Shown piece after piece: positions 10,366 to 19,030 of a DNA stretch of 64,000 bases. Origin of the DNA: Massilia varians (lineage in GTDB: Bacteria; Pseudomonadota; Gammaproteobacteria; Burkholderiales; Burkholderiaceae_D); assembly GCF_027923905.1 (NCBI RefSeq), contig NZ_AP026966.1, forward strand, positions 5,271,001 to 5,335,000. Direction: 5' to 3'. The notes below the pieces were generated by a model. The model saw nothing but the letters and a program-made list of their open reading frames with translations, made no database searches and was not told the DNA's origin. The position numbers and the translations under genes were made by a program. Each line of letters starts with the position of its first letter. The first letter of the stretch is position 1.

Positions 10366-12435
10366 ATGAATATTCGTTTGTCGGGTTTGCTGCCAATGGC
10401 GGCGGCGGCCCTTGTCGCGACCAGCGCCACGGCGGCGCCGCGCGGCTTTACCGTGGAAGACCTGGTGAACATGGAACGGGTGGGCAGCCCGGCCGTGTCG
10501 CCCGACGCCAGCCGCGTCGTCTACACCGTGCGCAGCACGGATATGAAGAAGAACCGTGGCCACACCGAACTGTGGATGCTCGACCTGCGCACTGCCGGCG
10601 CGGCGCCGCAGCGCCTGACCAATCACGCTTCCAGCAGCACCGAACCGGAATGGTCGCCGTCCGGCGACGCCATCTATTTCCTGTCGTCCCGTTCCGGCTC
10701 GTCGCAAGTGTGGCGCCTTCCGCTGGCGGGCGGCGCGGCGGGCGAGCCGGTGAAGGTCACCGACCTCCCCCTCGACGTCGAGAGTTTCCGCATCTCGCCG
10801 GCAGGCGACCGCGTGGCGATGAGCCTGTCGGTCTTCCGCGACTGCGCGGATCTCGCCTGCACCAAACAGCGTCTCGACGCGAAGGACAAGGACAAGAGCA
10901 GCGGCAAGCTGTACGACCGCCTGTTCGTCCGTCATTGGGACACCTGGAAGGATGGACGCAACAACGTGCTGTTCTCGGCGCCGCTCGACAGCGCCGGCAA
11001 GGCGGCCGGCGGCCCGGTCGCGCTATCGGGCTCGCTCGACGGCGACGTGCCCTCGAAGCCCTTCGGCGACCGCGAAGAGTTCCGTTTCAGCCCCGACGGC
11101 AAGACTATCGTGTTCGCGGCCCGCATCGCCGGCAAGACCGAGGCCTGGTCGACCAACTTCGACCTGTATACCGTGCCGGCCGCGGGCGGCGCCCCGCGCA
11201 ACCTCACGGCCGACAACCCGGCCTGGGATACCAAGGGCGTGTTTTCTCCTGACGGAAAAACCCTTGCCTACCTGGCGATGGCGCGTCCCGGCTTCGAGGC
11301 CGACCGCTATCAGGTGATGCTGATGGACGTGGCCAGCGGCGCCAAGCGCAAGCTGGCTGCCGACTGGGACCGCTCCGCCGGCAGCCTGCACTGGCGCGCC
11401 GACGGCAAGGCCCTGATCGTCGATGCCGAAGACCTGGGCCAGCACCGGCTGTTCTCGGTCGACGTCGCCAGCGGCAAGGTGACGGCGCTGACCGACAAGG
11501 GCGCGGTCGGCGCCTTCGACGTGCGCGGCAATACCTTCGTGTACACCCAGGCCAACCTGGCCTCCGGCGCGCAGCTGTTCGCCATGCAGCCCGGTGGCCG
11601 GCCAAGGCAGCTGACCCGGCTGAACACCGAGCGTTTGGCCGACGTGCGCTGGGGCGAGTACGAGCAGTTCAGCTTTGCCGGCGCCAACGGCGAGACGGTG
11701 TACGGGCACGTGATGAAACCCTGGAATGCCGAGCCGGGCAAGAAGTACCCGATCGCCTTCCTGGTGCACGGCGGGCCGCAGGGCAGCTTCGGCAACGGCT
11801 GGAGCTATCGCTGGAATCCGCAGGTGTATGCGGGCGCGGGCTATGCCACCGTGTTCATCGACTTCCATGGATCGACCGGCTACGGCCAGAAATTCACCGA
11901 TTCGATCAGCGGCGACTGGGGCGGCAAGCCGCTGGTGGACCTGCAGAAGGGCCTGGACGCGGCCGTGAAGAAGTTCCCATGGCTCGACCGCGAACGCAGC
12001 TGCGCCCTCGGCGCTTCCTACGGCGGCTACATGATGAACTGGATCGCGGGGAACTGGAATGACGGCTTCCGCTGCCTGGTCAACCACGACGGCGTGTTCG
12101 ACAGCCGCGGCATGGCCTACTCGACCGAGGAACAGTGGTTCACCGACTGGGAAAACGGCGGCGCCTATTTCGCGACGCCCGACAATCACGAGCGCTTCAA
12201 TCCGGTCCACCACGTCAACAAGTGGAAGACGCCGATGCTGGTGATCCAGGGCGACCTCGATTTCCGCATCCCGACGGCGCAGGCGCTCGGTACTTTCACG
12301 GCGCTGCAGCGCAAGGGGATCGACAGCCAGCTGCTGGTGTTCCCGGACGAGAATCACTGGGTGCTCAAGCCGGCGAACTCGGTGCAGTGGCATCACACGG
12401 TGATGAACTGGCTGGATCGCTATCTGAAACGCTAG
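10366..12435 (+). CDS. Secreted S9-family (prolyl oligopeptidase type) peptidase
   Basis: A 689-residue exported serine peptidase of the dipeptidyl-peptidase/acylaminoacyl-peptidase kind. An N-terminal signal peptide (1-24, ending TATAAP) is followed by a WD40-like beta-propeller region (about 40-420) with repeated SPDG motifs, and a C-terminal alpha/beta-hydrolase domain. The triad is readable: Ser551 in GASYGGYM, Asp632 in QGDLDFRIP and His664 in DENHWV. It probably trims periplasmic or extracellular peptides. A strong bidirectional terminator follows. A second, divergent S9 peptidase lies at 23120-25165, so the segment carries two secreted enzymes of this class. Confidence 0.93.
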   Translation: MNIRLSGLLPMAAAALVATSATAAPRGFTVEDLVNMERVGSPAVSPDASRVVYTVRSTDMKKNRGHTELWMLDLRTAGAAPQRLTNHASSSTEPEWSPSGDAIYFLSSRSGSSQVWRLPLAGGAAGEPVKVTDLPLDVESFRISPAGDRVAMSLSVFRDCADLACTKQRLDAKDKDKSSGKLYDRLFVRHWDTWKDGRNNVLFSAPLDSAGKAAGGPVALSGSLDGDVPSKPFGDREEFRFSPDGKTIVFAARIAGKTEAWSTNFDLYTVPAAGGAPRNLTADNPAWDTKGVFSPDGKTLAYLAMARPGFEADRYQVMLMDVASGAKRKLAADWDRSAGSLHWRADGKALIVDAEDLGQHRLFSVDVASGKVTALTDKGAVGAFDVRGNTFVYTQANLASGAQLFAMQPGGRPRQLTRLNTERLADVRWGEYEQFSFAGANGETVYGHVMKPWNAEPGKKYPIAFLVHGGPQGSFGNGWSYRWNPQVYAGAGYATVFIDFHGSTGYGQKFTDSISGDWGGKPLVDLQKGLDAAVKKFPWLDRERSCALGASYGGYMMNWIAGNWNDGFRCLVNHDGVFDSRGMAYSTEEQWFTDWENGGAYFATPDNHERFNPVHHVNKWKTPMLVIQGDLDFRIPTAQALGTFTALQRKGIDSQLLVFPDENHWVLKPANSVQWHHTVMNWLDRYLKR

Positions 12436-12444
12436 GCCCAAAAC

Positions 12445-12471
12445 AAAGAGACCGCCGAGGCGGTCTCTTTT
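12445..12471. terminator. Bidirectional terminator between S9 peptidase and pilin
   Basis: A perfect 12-bp stem (12445-12456 with 12459-12470, 2-nt loop) flanked by A- and T-rich sides lies between two convergent genes, so it can serve both strands. Confidence 0.9.
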
Positions 12472-12510
12472 GGTGCTGGCCGAATGTTCGGCCGGTAACC
12501 CGGTCGTCGA

Positions 12511-12993
12511 TTATTCGGCGGTGCCAGCGGTGCAGCCTGCCGGGGTGTACTTGGTGTCGTCAGACGGGAAGCCGACGGTCTTGCAGGTGTAGATGCCGTC
12601 TGCGCTGCGGGCCAGGGTGATTTTCACGCTGTCTTGCGTACCGATACGGCCAGGATTTGCAATGGTGCAAGTCAGGGCTGCGGCTGCCGCACCATCGGAG
12701 CCAGGAGCGGTTGCTTCGATCGTCTTGCAGTTGCCGGTCGAGCTAGCGAGACCAGCCTTCGCCAGGTATCCAGCAGCATCGGTTGCGCTGCCTTCGACGA
12801 AGGCCATTTCGTAGCCGGTCTTACCAGCAGCGATGTCGGCATAGGCAGCAGCTGCCTTGCCCTTGGCGATGTAGTCCTGGTAGGCCGGGATTGCCACGGC
12901 AGCCAGGATACCGATGATCGCGACAACGATCATCAGTTCGATCAGGGTGAAACCGCCTTCAGCTTTCTTGGTTTGCATTTGCTTGATGTTCAT
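12511..12993 (-). CDS. pilA: Type IV major pilin, PilA-like
   Basis: A 160-residue pilin precursor. The leader is short and charged ([14 protein letters not shown]), the cleavage site is GG/F, and the mature N-terminus [20 protein letters not shown] with Glu5 is the canonical pilin helix. The globular part contains four cysteines (GNCK, LTC, YTC, GC near the end), fitting two disulfides including the C-terminal D-loop. The ATG at 12993 has GGAGAG in front; the longer reading to 13044 is rejected. A sigma54 promoter lies 60-80 bp upstream. The product is exported and assembled into pili for twitching, attachment or DNA uptake. Confidence 0.93.
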   Translation of the reverse strand: MNIKQMQTKKAEGGFTLIELMIVVAIIGILAAVAIPAYQDYIAKGKAAAAYADIAAGKTGYEMAFVEGSATDAAGYLAKAGLASSTGNCKTIEATAPGSDGAAAAALTCTIANPGRIGTQDSVKITLARSADGIYTCKTVGFPSDDTKYTPAGCTAGTAE

Positions 12994-13055
12994 TTCTATC
13001 TCTCCAGGGTGGTGTTTCGGGTTTGGGTTACTGCTTGTTGCCACGCTTTCCTATA

Positions 13056-13071
13056 TGCAAGGCGTGTGCCA
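13056..13071 (-). promoter_or_regulatory. Sigma54 promoter of pilA
   Basis: On the minus strand the sequence reads TGGCACACGCCTTGCA, matching the sigma54 consensus TGGCAC-N5-TTGCA at every defined base. The distance predicts a start of transcription near 13044, about 50 bp before the pilin ATG. Sigma54 with PilR is the usual control of pilA in related bacteria. Confidence 0.9.
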
Positions 13072-13143
13072 GCCCGAAAAATGCTGATTTTATTAGTCAG
13101 GAGATAAGGAAACGCCGTGCCAGGACAGGTTTTGGCTTGATGA

Positions 13144-13256
13144 GTGACAAAATTTGTCACTTGAGCTCAGCAATTTTTGTCAGCTGGACAGTTTATGGAA
13201 CGTAATTTGTCATGCTGACCAAGGCAGTTGGCCCTGGCATGTCAAAAATTGACCAA
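13144..13256. promoter_or_regulatory. Cluster of TGTCA/TGACA sites and a palindrome upstream of pilA
   Basis: About 75-185 bp upstream of the sigma54 promoter there is a perfect 8-bp inverted repeat GTGACAAAATTTGTCAC (13144-13160) and at least three further TGTC/GACA half sites (around 13178, 13219 and 13240). The position and repetition fit an enhancer-binding site for the PilR-type activator. The 320-bp gap between pilA and sucD holds only this region, the promoter and the sucD terminator. Confidence 0.6.
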
Positions 13257-13261
13257 TTGGT

Positions 13262-13289
13262 AAAAAAACGGGGAGCGTACGCTCCCCGT
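13262..13289 (-). terminator. Terminator of the sucCD operon
   Basis: An 11-bp perfect stem (13268-13278 with 13279-13289) is followed on the minus strand by a run of seven T, 25 bp after the sucD stop. Confidence 0.92.
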
Positions 13290-13314
13290 CTTTGTCGACC
13301 TTGAACTGGTCAGA

Positions 13315-14196
13315 TTACAGCATCGCCTTCAGCAGGCGAGCCATTTCCGACGGGTTCTTGGTGACGGTGATGCCGCAGGCTTCCATGATTTCCAGCTTGG
13401 CTTGCGCGGTATCGGCGCCGCCCGAGATCAGCGCGCCGGCGTGGCCCATGCGCTTGCCCGGAGGCGCGGTGACGCCAGCGATGAAGCCGACGACCGGCTT
13501 CTTCATGTTGTCCTTGATCCACTGAGCAGCGTTCGCCTCGTCCGGGCCGCCAATCTCGCCGATCATGATGACCGCGTCGGTGTCCGGATCGTCGTTGAAC
13601 ATGCGCATCACGTCGATGTGTTTCAGACCGTTGATCGGGTCGCCGCCGATGCCGACTGCCGACGACTGGCCCAGGCCCAGTGCGGTCAACTGGCCGACTG
13701 CTTCATAGGTCAGGGTGCCCGAGCGCGACACGACGCCGATACGGCCCTTCTTGTGGATGTGACCCGGCATGATGCCGATCTTGATTTCGTCCGGGGTGAT
13801 CAGGCCTGGGCAGTTCGGGCCCAGCAGCAGGGTCTTCGAACCGGCCTTGGCCATACGGTCCTTGACTTCCATCATGTCACGGACAGGGATACCTTCGGTG
13901 ATGCAGATTGCCAGGTCCAGTTCGGCTTCGACGGCTTCCCAGATCGCGGCGGCTGCGCCTGCCGGCGGAACGTAGATGACCGACACGGTGGCGCCGGTTT
14001 CCGACTTGGCTTCCTTGACCGATGCGTAGATCGGGATGCCTTCGAAATCTTCGCCGGCTTTCTTCGGGTTCACGCCTGCCACGAAGGCTTCACGGCCATT
14101 CGCGTAGTCACGGCACATGCGGGTGTGGAACTGGCCGGTCTTGCCGGTGATACCTTGGGTGATGACTTTGGTGTCTTTGTTGATCAGAATCGACAT
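13315..14196 (-). CDS. sucD: Succinyl-CoA synthetase alpha subunit
   Basis: The alpha subunit of the TCA-cycle enzyme that interconverts succinyl-CoA and succinate with nucleotide phosphorylation. The 293-residue protein begins [20 protein letters not shown], has the CoA-binding Rossmann start, the [11 protein letters not shown] segment and the [13 protein letters not shown] motif. The active-site histidine that is phosphorylated lies in [14 protein letters not shown] near residue 247. It follows sucC by 18 bp in one operon and is closed by a strong terminator. Confidence 0.97.
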   Translation of the reverse strand: MSILINKDTKVITQGITGKTGQFHTRMCRDYANGREAFVAGVNPKKAGEDFEGIPIYASVKEAKSETGATVSVIYVPPAGAAAAIWEAVEAELDLAICITEGIPVRDMMEVKDRMAKAGSKTLLLGPNCPGLITPDEIKIGIMPGHIHKKGRIGVVSRSGTLTYEAVGQLTALGLGQSSAVGIGGDPINGLKHIDVMRMFNDDPDTDAVIMIGEIGGPDEANAAQWIKDNMKKPVVGFIAGVTAPPGKRMGHAGALISGGADTAQAKLEIMEACGITVTKNPSEMARLLKAML

Positions 14197-14214
14197 TTTT
14201 ATTTCCTTCGCGAA

Positions 14215-15384
14215 TTAGGCTTGGCCAGCGGCAGCGGCAACGACCTGCTTCGCTGCGTCTTCCATGGTGTCGGCGGAGATGATCGGCAGGCCCGAGTCGG
14301 CCAGCATCTTCTTGCCCAGGTCTTCGTTGGTGCCCTTCATGCGGACGACCAGCGGCACTTGCAGCGACACGGCCTTCGATGCGGTGATGACGCCTTCGGC
14401 GATCACGTCGCAGCGCATGATGCCGCCGAAGATGTTGACCAGGATGGCTTTCAGGCCCGGGTTCTTCAGCATGATCTTGAATGCTTCGGTGACCTTTTCT
14501 GCGGTTGCACCGCCGCCCACGTCCAGGAAGTTGGCCGGCTCGCCGCCGAACAGCTTGATGGTGTCCATGGTGGCCATGGCCAGGCCGGCGCCGTTCACCA
14601 GGCAGCCGATGTTGCCGTCCAGCGAGATGTAGGCCAGGTCGAACTTCGATGCTTCGACTTCAGCCGGATCTTCTTCGTCCAGGTCGCGGTAGGCGACGAT
14701 TTCCGGATGACGGAACAGGGCGTTCGAGTCGAAGTTGAACTTGGCGTCCAGGGCGATGACCTTGCCCGAGCCGGTCAGGATCAGCGGGTTGATTTCGGCC
14801 AGCGATGCGTCGGTTTCCCAGTAGGCTTTGTACAGGCCTTGCAGGTTGGTGCGGGCGTCGACGATCGACGCTTCCGGCACACCGATCTTGCGGGCGATGT
14901 CGTCGGCTTGCTCATCGGTCAGGCCGACCGATGGTTCGATCACGACGTTGTGGATCTTTTCCGGGTTGCTGTGCGCGACTTCTTCGATGTCCATGCCGCC
15001 TTCCGAGGAGGCCATCAGCACGACCTTCTGGGTGACGCGGTCGGTCACCAGGGAAACGTACAGTTCCTTCTTGATGTCGGCGCCTTCTTCGATCAGCAGG
15101 CGGCGGACTTTCTGGCCTTCCGGGCTGGTCTGGTGGGTGATCAGCTGCATGCCCATGATCTGGTCGGCATATTCCTTGACCTGTTCCAGCGACTTGGCAA
15201 CCTTCACGCCGCCGCCCTTGCCGCGGCCGCCTGCGTGGATCTGTGCCTTGACGACCCAGACCGGGCCACCCAGCTCTTCAGCGGCCTTGACCGCCTCTTC
15301 GACGCTCATGCACGGAATGCCGCGCGGAACGGTCACTCCGAATTTTCGGAGAATTTCTTTGCCCTGATACTCATGGATTTTCAT
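14215..15384 (-). CDS. sucC: Succinyl-CoA synthetase beta subunit
   Basis: The nucleotide-binding beta subunit, 389 residues, full family length. It starts [17 protein letters not shown], has the ATP-grasp region with [18 protein letters not shown] near residue 44, the EINPLILT motif near residue 198 and the C-terminal [10 protein letters not shown] near residue 316. It forms the alpha/beta heterodimer or tetramer with SucD, encoded immediately downstream. No sdh or sucAB genes are in the window. Confidence 0.97.
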   Translation of the reverse strand: MKIHEYQGKEILRKFGVTVPRGIPCMSVEEAVKAAEELGGPVWVVKAQIHAGGRGKGGGVKVAKSLEQVKEYADQIMGMQLITHQTSPEGQKVRRLLIEEGADIKKELYVSLVTDRVTQKVVLMASSEGGMDIEEVAHSNPEKIHNVVIEPSVGLTDEQADDIARKIGVPEASIVDARTNLQGLYKAYWETDASLAEINPLILTGSGKVIALDAKFNFDSNALFRHPEIVAYRDLDEEDPAEVEASKFDLAYISLDGNIGCLVNGAGLAMATMDTIKLFGGEPANFLDVGGGATAEKVTEAFKIMLKNPGLKAILVNIFGGIMRCDVIAEGVITASKAVSLQVPLVVRMKGTNEDLGKKMLADSGLPIISADTMEDAAKQVVAAAAGQA

Positions 15385-15454
15385 GCTGGCTTCCCTTCTT
15401 CTATTACTGAATTAGAAATACGGTTGAATTTCAAAAAATGACAAACAGCGAATC

Positions 15455-16030
15455 CTAACCCGACACGGCTTTGATCGACCAGCGGGGATAGTAGGTGGCC
15501 ACGGCCGGTCCGTCGCTGCGCAACGCATGGCAACGGTCGAGCTCGAAGGGCCGTTCGGCCGCGCTTTTGCCAGGATCGGCGTCGGCGCCGCCGCGATCGT
15601 CGAAGACGTCGTCGGCGAAGGCCTGCAGCGCTGCGGTAGGCAGCACCTGGGCCAATTCGGTCAGGTGGGTGCAGCCGAGCACGCCGGACAGGCGGTCTTT
15701 CAGGTGCAGCCGGAAATGGTTCATGAGCGACAGGCCGACCAGCTTTTTGTAAGCAGGGCCAATGGTCTCGCAAAAACCGGGATACGGAACGGCATCGGAC
15801 GCGGCTTCGGCGTCCACGATGGTCAGATTGCGGTCGATGGTGACGCGCAGTTTGAGGTCGTGCACCGGGGTGCCGCCTGGACGGGTGCCGGAAGCGAGCG
15901 GGATGTCACGGGTTTTGACGTCGCGGATACTGGCGTCCAGATCCCACAGGCCATCATCGCGCGCGTAGGCGTCGACAGTGATGGCGCGCGTATGCCGGAG
16001 CGAGCGCGATACGGGAGGAGACAGGGGCAT
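15455..16030 (-). CDS. DUF2889 family protein
   Basis: A 191-residue soluble protein recognised as DUF2889. It opens MPLSPPVSRSLRHTRAITVDAY; conserved-looking parts are DGLWDLDASIRDVKT, HDLKLRVTID, YPGFCETIGPAYKKLVG and GCTHLTEL. The last contains a CTH motif with several further histidines and cysteines, compatible with metal binding, which is an inference. The ATG at 16030 is preferred; the longer form would start at TTG 16039. It lies upstream of sucCD on the same strand, 70 bp away. Function unknown. Confidence 0.75.
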   Translation of the reverse strand: MPLSPPVSRSLRHTRAITVDAYARDDGLWDLDASIRDVKTRDIPLASGTRPGGTPVHDLKLRVTIDRNLTIVDAEAASDAVPYPGFCETIGPAYKKLVGLSLMNHFRLHLKDRLSGVLGCTHLTELAQVLPTAALQAFADDVFDDRGGADADPGKSAAERPFELDRCHALRSDGPAVATYYPRWSIKAVSG

Positions 16031-16525
16031 AAAAACCAATGCCGCTTACGCGGCGGTTAGTGGTGCAGCCAGTGTGCTTCATGCACGTTGCCGTAGCTTC
16101 TACGACAACAACCGCTCATGCGGCGCTGCTTAAACCGTGAAAGTTTAGCACACGGCGTTCTCGGTTGCACTGCAACAGAAGCCTTTTTGCCGGGTTGCAG
16201 GCAAGATGAGACGGCTTTCTTGCTGCGTCGTCAATATTGCTTTGGCTGGACGGGTCTGCCGGGTGGCAAGACCAATCCCGGCCACGGCCTGGCGAGACGG
16301 ACCCGGTAAACGCGCAGCGCCAGCGTGCAGCGCCATCGTCCGTTGAGGAATATGCCTGGGCATATCGGAGATGACGCTCCACGCTGGCGCCGGAGCCCTG
16401 CTTCCATACCGAGAAGCTGTACGATCTAGGTGATACATCAGGCCTGCGGCCACGCCTGGCATATCGTCGGAGCAGGCCTGGGGCCAGGCCCGCTCGTCAG
16501 GCAACAGGCTCGAACACCAGCCTGT
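16031..16525. other. Intergenic region without a recognisable gene
   Basis: Nearly 500 bp between DUF2889 and recX. Small open frames here have no family hallmarks or ribosome-binding sites and are not called. A short GC-rich hairpin (ggcctgg / ccaggcc, around 16472-16488) lies 40 bp beyond the recX stop and might end the recA-recX transcript, but it lacks a T run. Confidence 0.5.
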
Positions 16526-16984
16526 TTACAGCTCGTCGTCGTCGGGAGCGCCCTGCATTGCGATCCGTGCAGCGCGTTGGGAGAAACCACGCTGCAGCAT
16601 GAAACGCATCTGCTTGGCACGCTCAGCCGCATCGGCGGCGACGGTGCCGAACTTGCGCCGCCAGACTTCGGCGGCGCGTGCGGTTTCGCTGTCGGCGAGC
16701 GCGGCCTTGATCTCATCCAGCGCTTCGCCGTTGAGGCCGTGGCTTTGCAGCTCGGCCATCACACGGCTATTGCCGAAGCGGCTTGCCTTCCTGTTGATCA
16801 GGGATTCGGCAAAACGCTCCTGCGACAGCCAGTTGTTCTTCTCGAGGAAATCCAGGAGGGCTTCCACGTCATCGCCCGGCTCGGCATAACGGGCCAGCTT
16901 GCGCCCCAGCTCGAGCCGGCTGTGCTCGCGCATCGACAGGTAGCGAAGCGCGCGCGCTTTCAGGCTCAGCTGGGGTGCAGGCAT
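16526..16984 (-). CDS. recX: RecX regulator of RecA
   Basis: RecX binds RecA filaments and limits their activity. The 152-residue protein consists of three-helix repeats: [21 protein letters not shown] at the start, then [42 protein letters not shown], the RecX signature, and a C-terminal [13 protein letters not shown]. It follows recA by 23 bp on the same strand, the usual arrangement, so it should be induced together with recA in the SOS response. Confidence 0.94.
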   Translation of the reverse strand: MPAPQLSLKARALRYLSMREHSRLELGRKLARYAEPGDDVEALLDFLEKNNWLSQERFAESLINRKASRFGNSRVMAELQSHGLNGEALDEIKAALADSETARAAEVWRRKFGTVAADAAERAKQMRFMLQRGFSQRAARIAMQGAPDDDEL

Positions 16985-17007
16985 CGACTACGTCCGCGAA
17001 CCGGCGA

Positions 17008-18090
17008 TTACTCGCCGACTGCCTTGAGCTTGTCCTTGCCGCTGTCTTCGACAGCAGCCAGGACCGGCGGCAGTTCGCGCACGCCCAGCGCAGCACGGAC
17101 CTTGTTCTCGATTTCGCGTGCCAGTGCCGGACGCTCTTTCAGGAACTGACGGGCGTTGTCCTTGCCCTGGCCGATGCGTTCGCCGTTATAGCTGTACCAC
17201 GAACCGGACTTCTCGACGATCTTGTTGTCGGCGCCCAGATCCAGGATTTCGCCTTCGCGCGAAGTGCCTTCTCCATACAGGATGTCGAAGTGGGCTTCCT
17301 TGAACGGCGGCGCGATCTTGTTCTTGACGACCTTGACCTTGGTTTCGTTACCGATCACTTCGTCACCCGACTTGATCGAGCCGGTACGGCGGATGTCCAT
17401 GCGCACGGAGGCGTAGAACTTCAGCGCGTTACCGCCGGTGGTGGTTTCCGGGCTGCCGAACATCACGCCGATCTTCATGCGGATCTGGTTGATGAAGATG
17501 ACCAGGGTGTTGGTGCGGTTGATCGAGCCGGTCAGCTTGCGCAGGGCCTGCGACATCAGTCGCGCCTGCAGGCCCGGCAGCGAGTCGCCCATGTCGCCTT
17601 CGATTTCGGCGCGCGGGGTCAGTGCCGCCACCGAGTCGATGACCACCAGGTCGACCGAGCCCGAACGCACCAGGGCGTCGGTGATCTCGAGGGCTTGCTC
17701 GCCGGTGTCCGGCTGCGAGATCAAGAGGTCGCCCAGGTTGATGCCCAGCTTCTGCGCATAGGTCACGTCGAGCGCGTGCTCGGCGTCGATGAAGGCGCAG
17801 GTGCCGCCCAGCTTCTGCATCTGGGCGATGGTCTGCAGCGTCAGCGTGGTTTTACCCGACGACTCCGGACCGTAGATCTCGACGATACGGCCGCGCGGCA
17901 GGCCACCGACGCCCAGCGCGATGTCCAGACCCAGCGAGCCGGTGGAAACAGTCTGGACTTCCTCGACCGGTGCGCTGGTGTCCATGCGCATGACCGAGCC
18001 CTTGCCGAACTGCTTTTCAATTTGCGCCAGGGCGGCGGCCAGCGCCTTGCCCTTTTCAGCGGCGTTTACTGCGGTTTTTTTGTCGTCCAT
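17008..18090 (-). CDS. recA: RecA recombinase
   Basis: The ATP-dependent strand-exchange protein of homologous recombination and coprotease for LexA. 360 residues, with Walker [10 protein letters not shown] near residue 75, [10 protein letters not shown] (Walker B), the L2 region [25 protein letters not shown] split over two motifs, and the acidic-to-basic C-terminus. The start [21 protein letters not shown] is typical of betaproteobacteria. LexA-like boxes lie 63-123 bp upstream in a tandem duplication; recX follows. Confidence 0.98.
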   Translation of the reverse strand: MDDKKTAVNAAEKGKALAAALAQIEKQFGKGSVMRMDTSAPVEEVQTVSTGSLGLDIALGVGGLPRGRIVEIYGPESSGKTTLTLQTIAQMQKLGGTCAFIDAEHALDVTYAQKLGINLGDLLISQPDTGEQALEITDALVRSGSVDLVVIDSVAALTPRAEIEGDMGDSLPGLQARLMSQALRKLTGSINRTNTLVIFINQIRMKIGVMFGSPETTTGGNALKFYASVRMDIRRTGSIKSGDEVIGNETKVKVVKNKIAPPFKEAHFDILYGEGTSREGEILDLGADNKIVEKSGSWYSYNGERIGQGKDNARQFLKERPALAREIENKVRAALGVRELPPVLAAVEDSGKDKLKAVGE

Positions 18091-18135
18091 GGTGTACTTT
18101 CAGCTGTGGAGTAGGCAAGGTAGGGGCGCTACCAC

Positions 18136-18228
18136 GCAAATCAAGGTCACTACTGTATAAAAACTCAGTGGTTTGAACAAGCGAAATCAAGTCACTACTG
18201 TATATAAATCCAGTGGTTTAGGCAAGCG
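18136..18228 (-). promoter_or_regulatory. Tandem duplicated recA operator region with two LexA-like boxes
   Basis: Two adjacent copies (18136-18183 and 18181-18228) of a roughly 46-bp sequence share gtcactactgtata, cagtggttt and caagcg. Each carries a LexA-type box: CTGTATAAAAACTCAG (18153-18168) and CTGTATATAAATCCAG (18198-18213). Each matches CTGT-N8-ACAG except for one base. They lie 63 and 108 bp from the recA ATG, as expected for SOS operators. Confidence 0.7.
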
Positions 18229-18328
18229 AAAAAAGTCGCGGTGTTGCTATCCGTAAGACTCGCATTGTTGCGATAAATCAAACACAATAGGGCCTGTCAA
18301 AGGTCTAACGAAATACTGAGGTAGCCCC

Positions 18329-19030
18329 ATGCGAATTCTGCTCGCCGAAGATGATAGCGTACTTGCCGATGGGCTAACGCGTTCCCTGCGCCAGTCCGGC
18401 TATGCCATCGATTGCGTCAAGAACGGCCAGGATGCCGATACGGCCCTGTCCACCCAGGAGTTCGACCTCCTGATTCTCGACCTCGGCCTGCCCAAGCTGT
18501 CCGGCCTGGAAGTGCTGCGCCGCCTGCGCGCGCGCTCCTCGCTGCTGCCGGTGCTGATCCTCACCGCCGCCGACTCGGTCGAGCAGCGCGTCGAGGGCCT
18601 CGACCTCGGCGCCGACGACTACATGGCCAAGCCCTTCGCCCTGTCCGAGCTGGAGGCGCGGGTGCGCGCCCTCACCCGGCGCGGCGCCGGCGGCGGCCCC
18701 GCCGTGGTCCGGCACGGCCCGCTGGTGTACGACCAGGTCGGCCGCAGCGCCTACATCAACGACCAGATGCTCGACCTGTCGGCGCGCGAGCTGGGCCTGC
18801 TGGAAGTGCTGCTGGCGCGCACCGGGCGCCTGGTCTCCAAGGAGCAGCTGGTCGACCACCTGTGCGAATGGGGCGAGGAAGTCTCGAACAACGCCATCGA
18901 GGTCTACGTGCACCGGCTGCGCAAGAAGATCGAGGTCGGCGGCGTGCGCATCGCCACCGTGCGCGGCCTCGGCTACTGCCTCGAGAAGTACTCCGACGCC
19001 CCGCGCGCACCGGCCCCAGAAAACAAGTGA
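18329..19030 (+). CDS. OmpR-family response regulator, TctD/QseB-like
   Basis: A 233-residue regulator: receiver domain (1-115) with acidic pocket EDD at 7-9, phosphorylation site Asp51 in LILDLGLP and Lys in MAKPFALSEL, then a winged-helix DNA-binding domain (about 130-222) with LSARELGLLEVLLA and the recognition part NAIEVYVHRLRKKI, ending VRGLGYCL. Its stop overlaps the histidine kinase start (GTGA at 19027). It is transcribed with the kinase and probably the transporter pair downstream, which is the likely target. Confidence 0.93.
   Translation: MRILLAEDDSVLADGLTRSLRQSGYAIDCVKNGQDADTALSTQEFDLLILDLGLPKLSGLEVLRRLRARSSLLPVLILTAADSVEQRVEGLDLGADDYMAKPFALSELEARVRALTRRGAGGGPAVVRHGPLVYDQVGRSAYINDQMLDLSARELGLLEVLLARTGRLVSKEQLVDHLCEWGEEVSNNAIEVYVHRLRKKIEVGGVRIATVRGLGYCLEKYSDAPRAPAPENK

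Noticed and set aside
13402..15441. A 679-codon open frame antisense to sucCD
   Set aside because: Same cause: the third-position GC bias of sucC and sucD leaves the opposite frame open. No ribosome-binding site or domain.
16145..16504. A 119-codon frame in the recX-DUF2889 gap
   Set aside because: No motif, no ribosome-binding site, composition like random GC-rich DNA.
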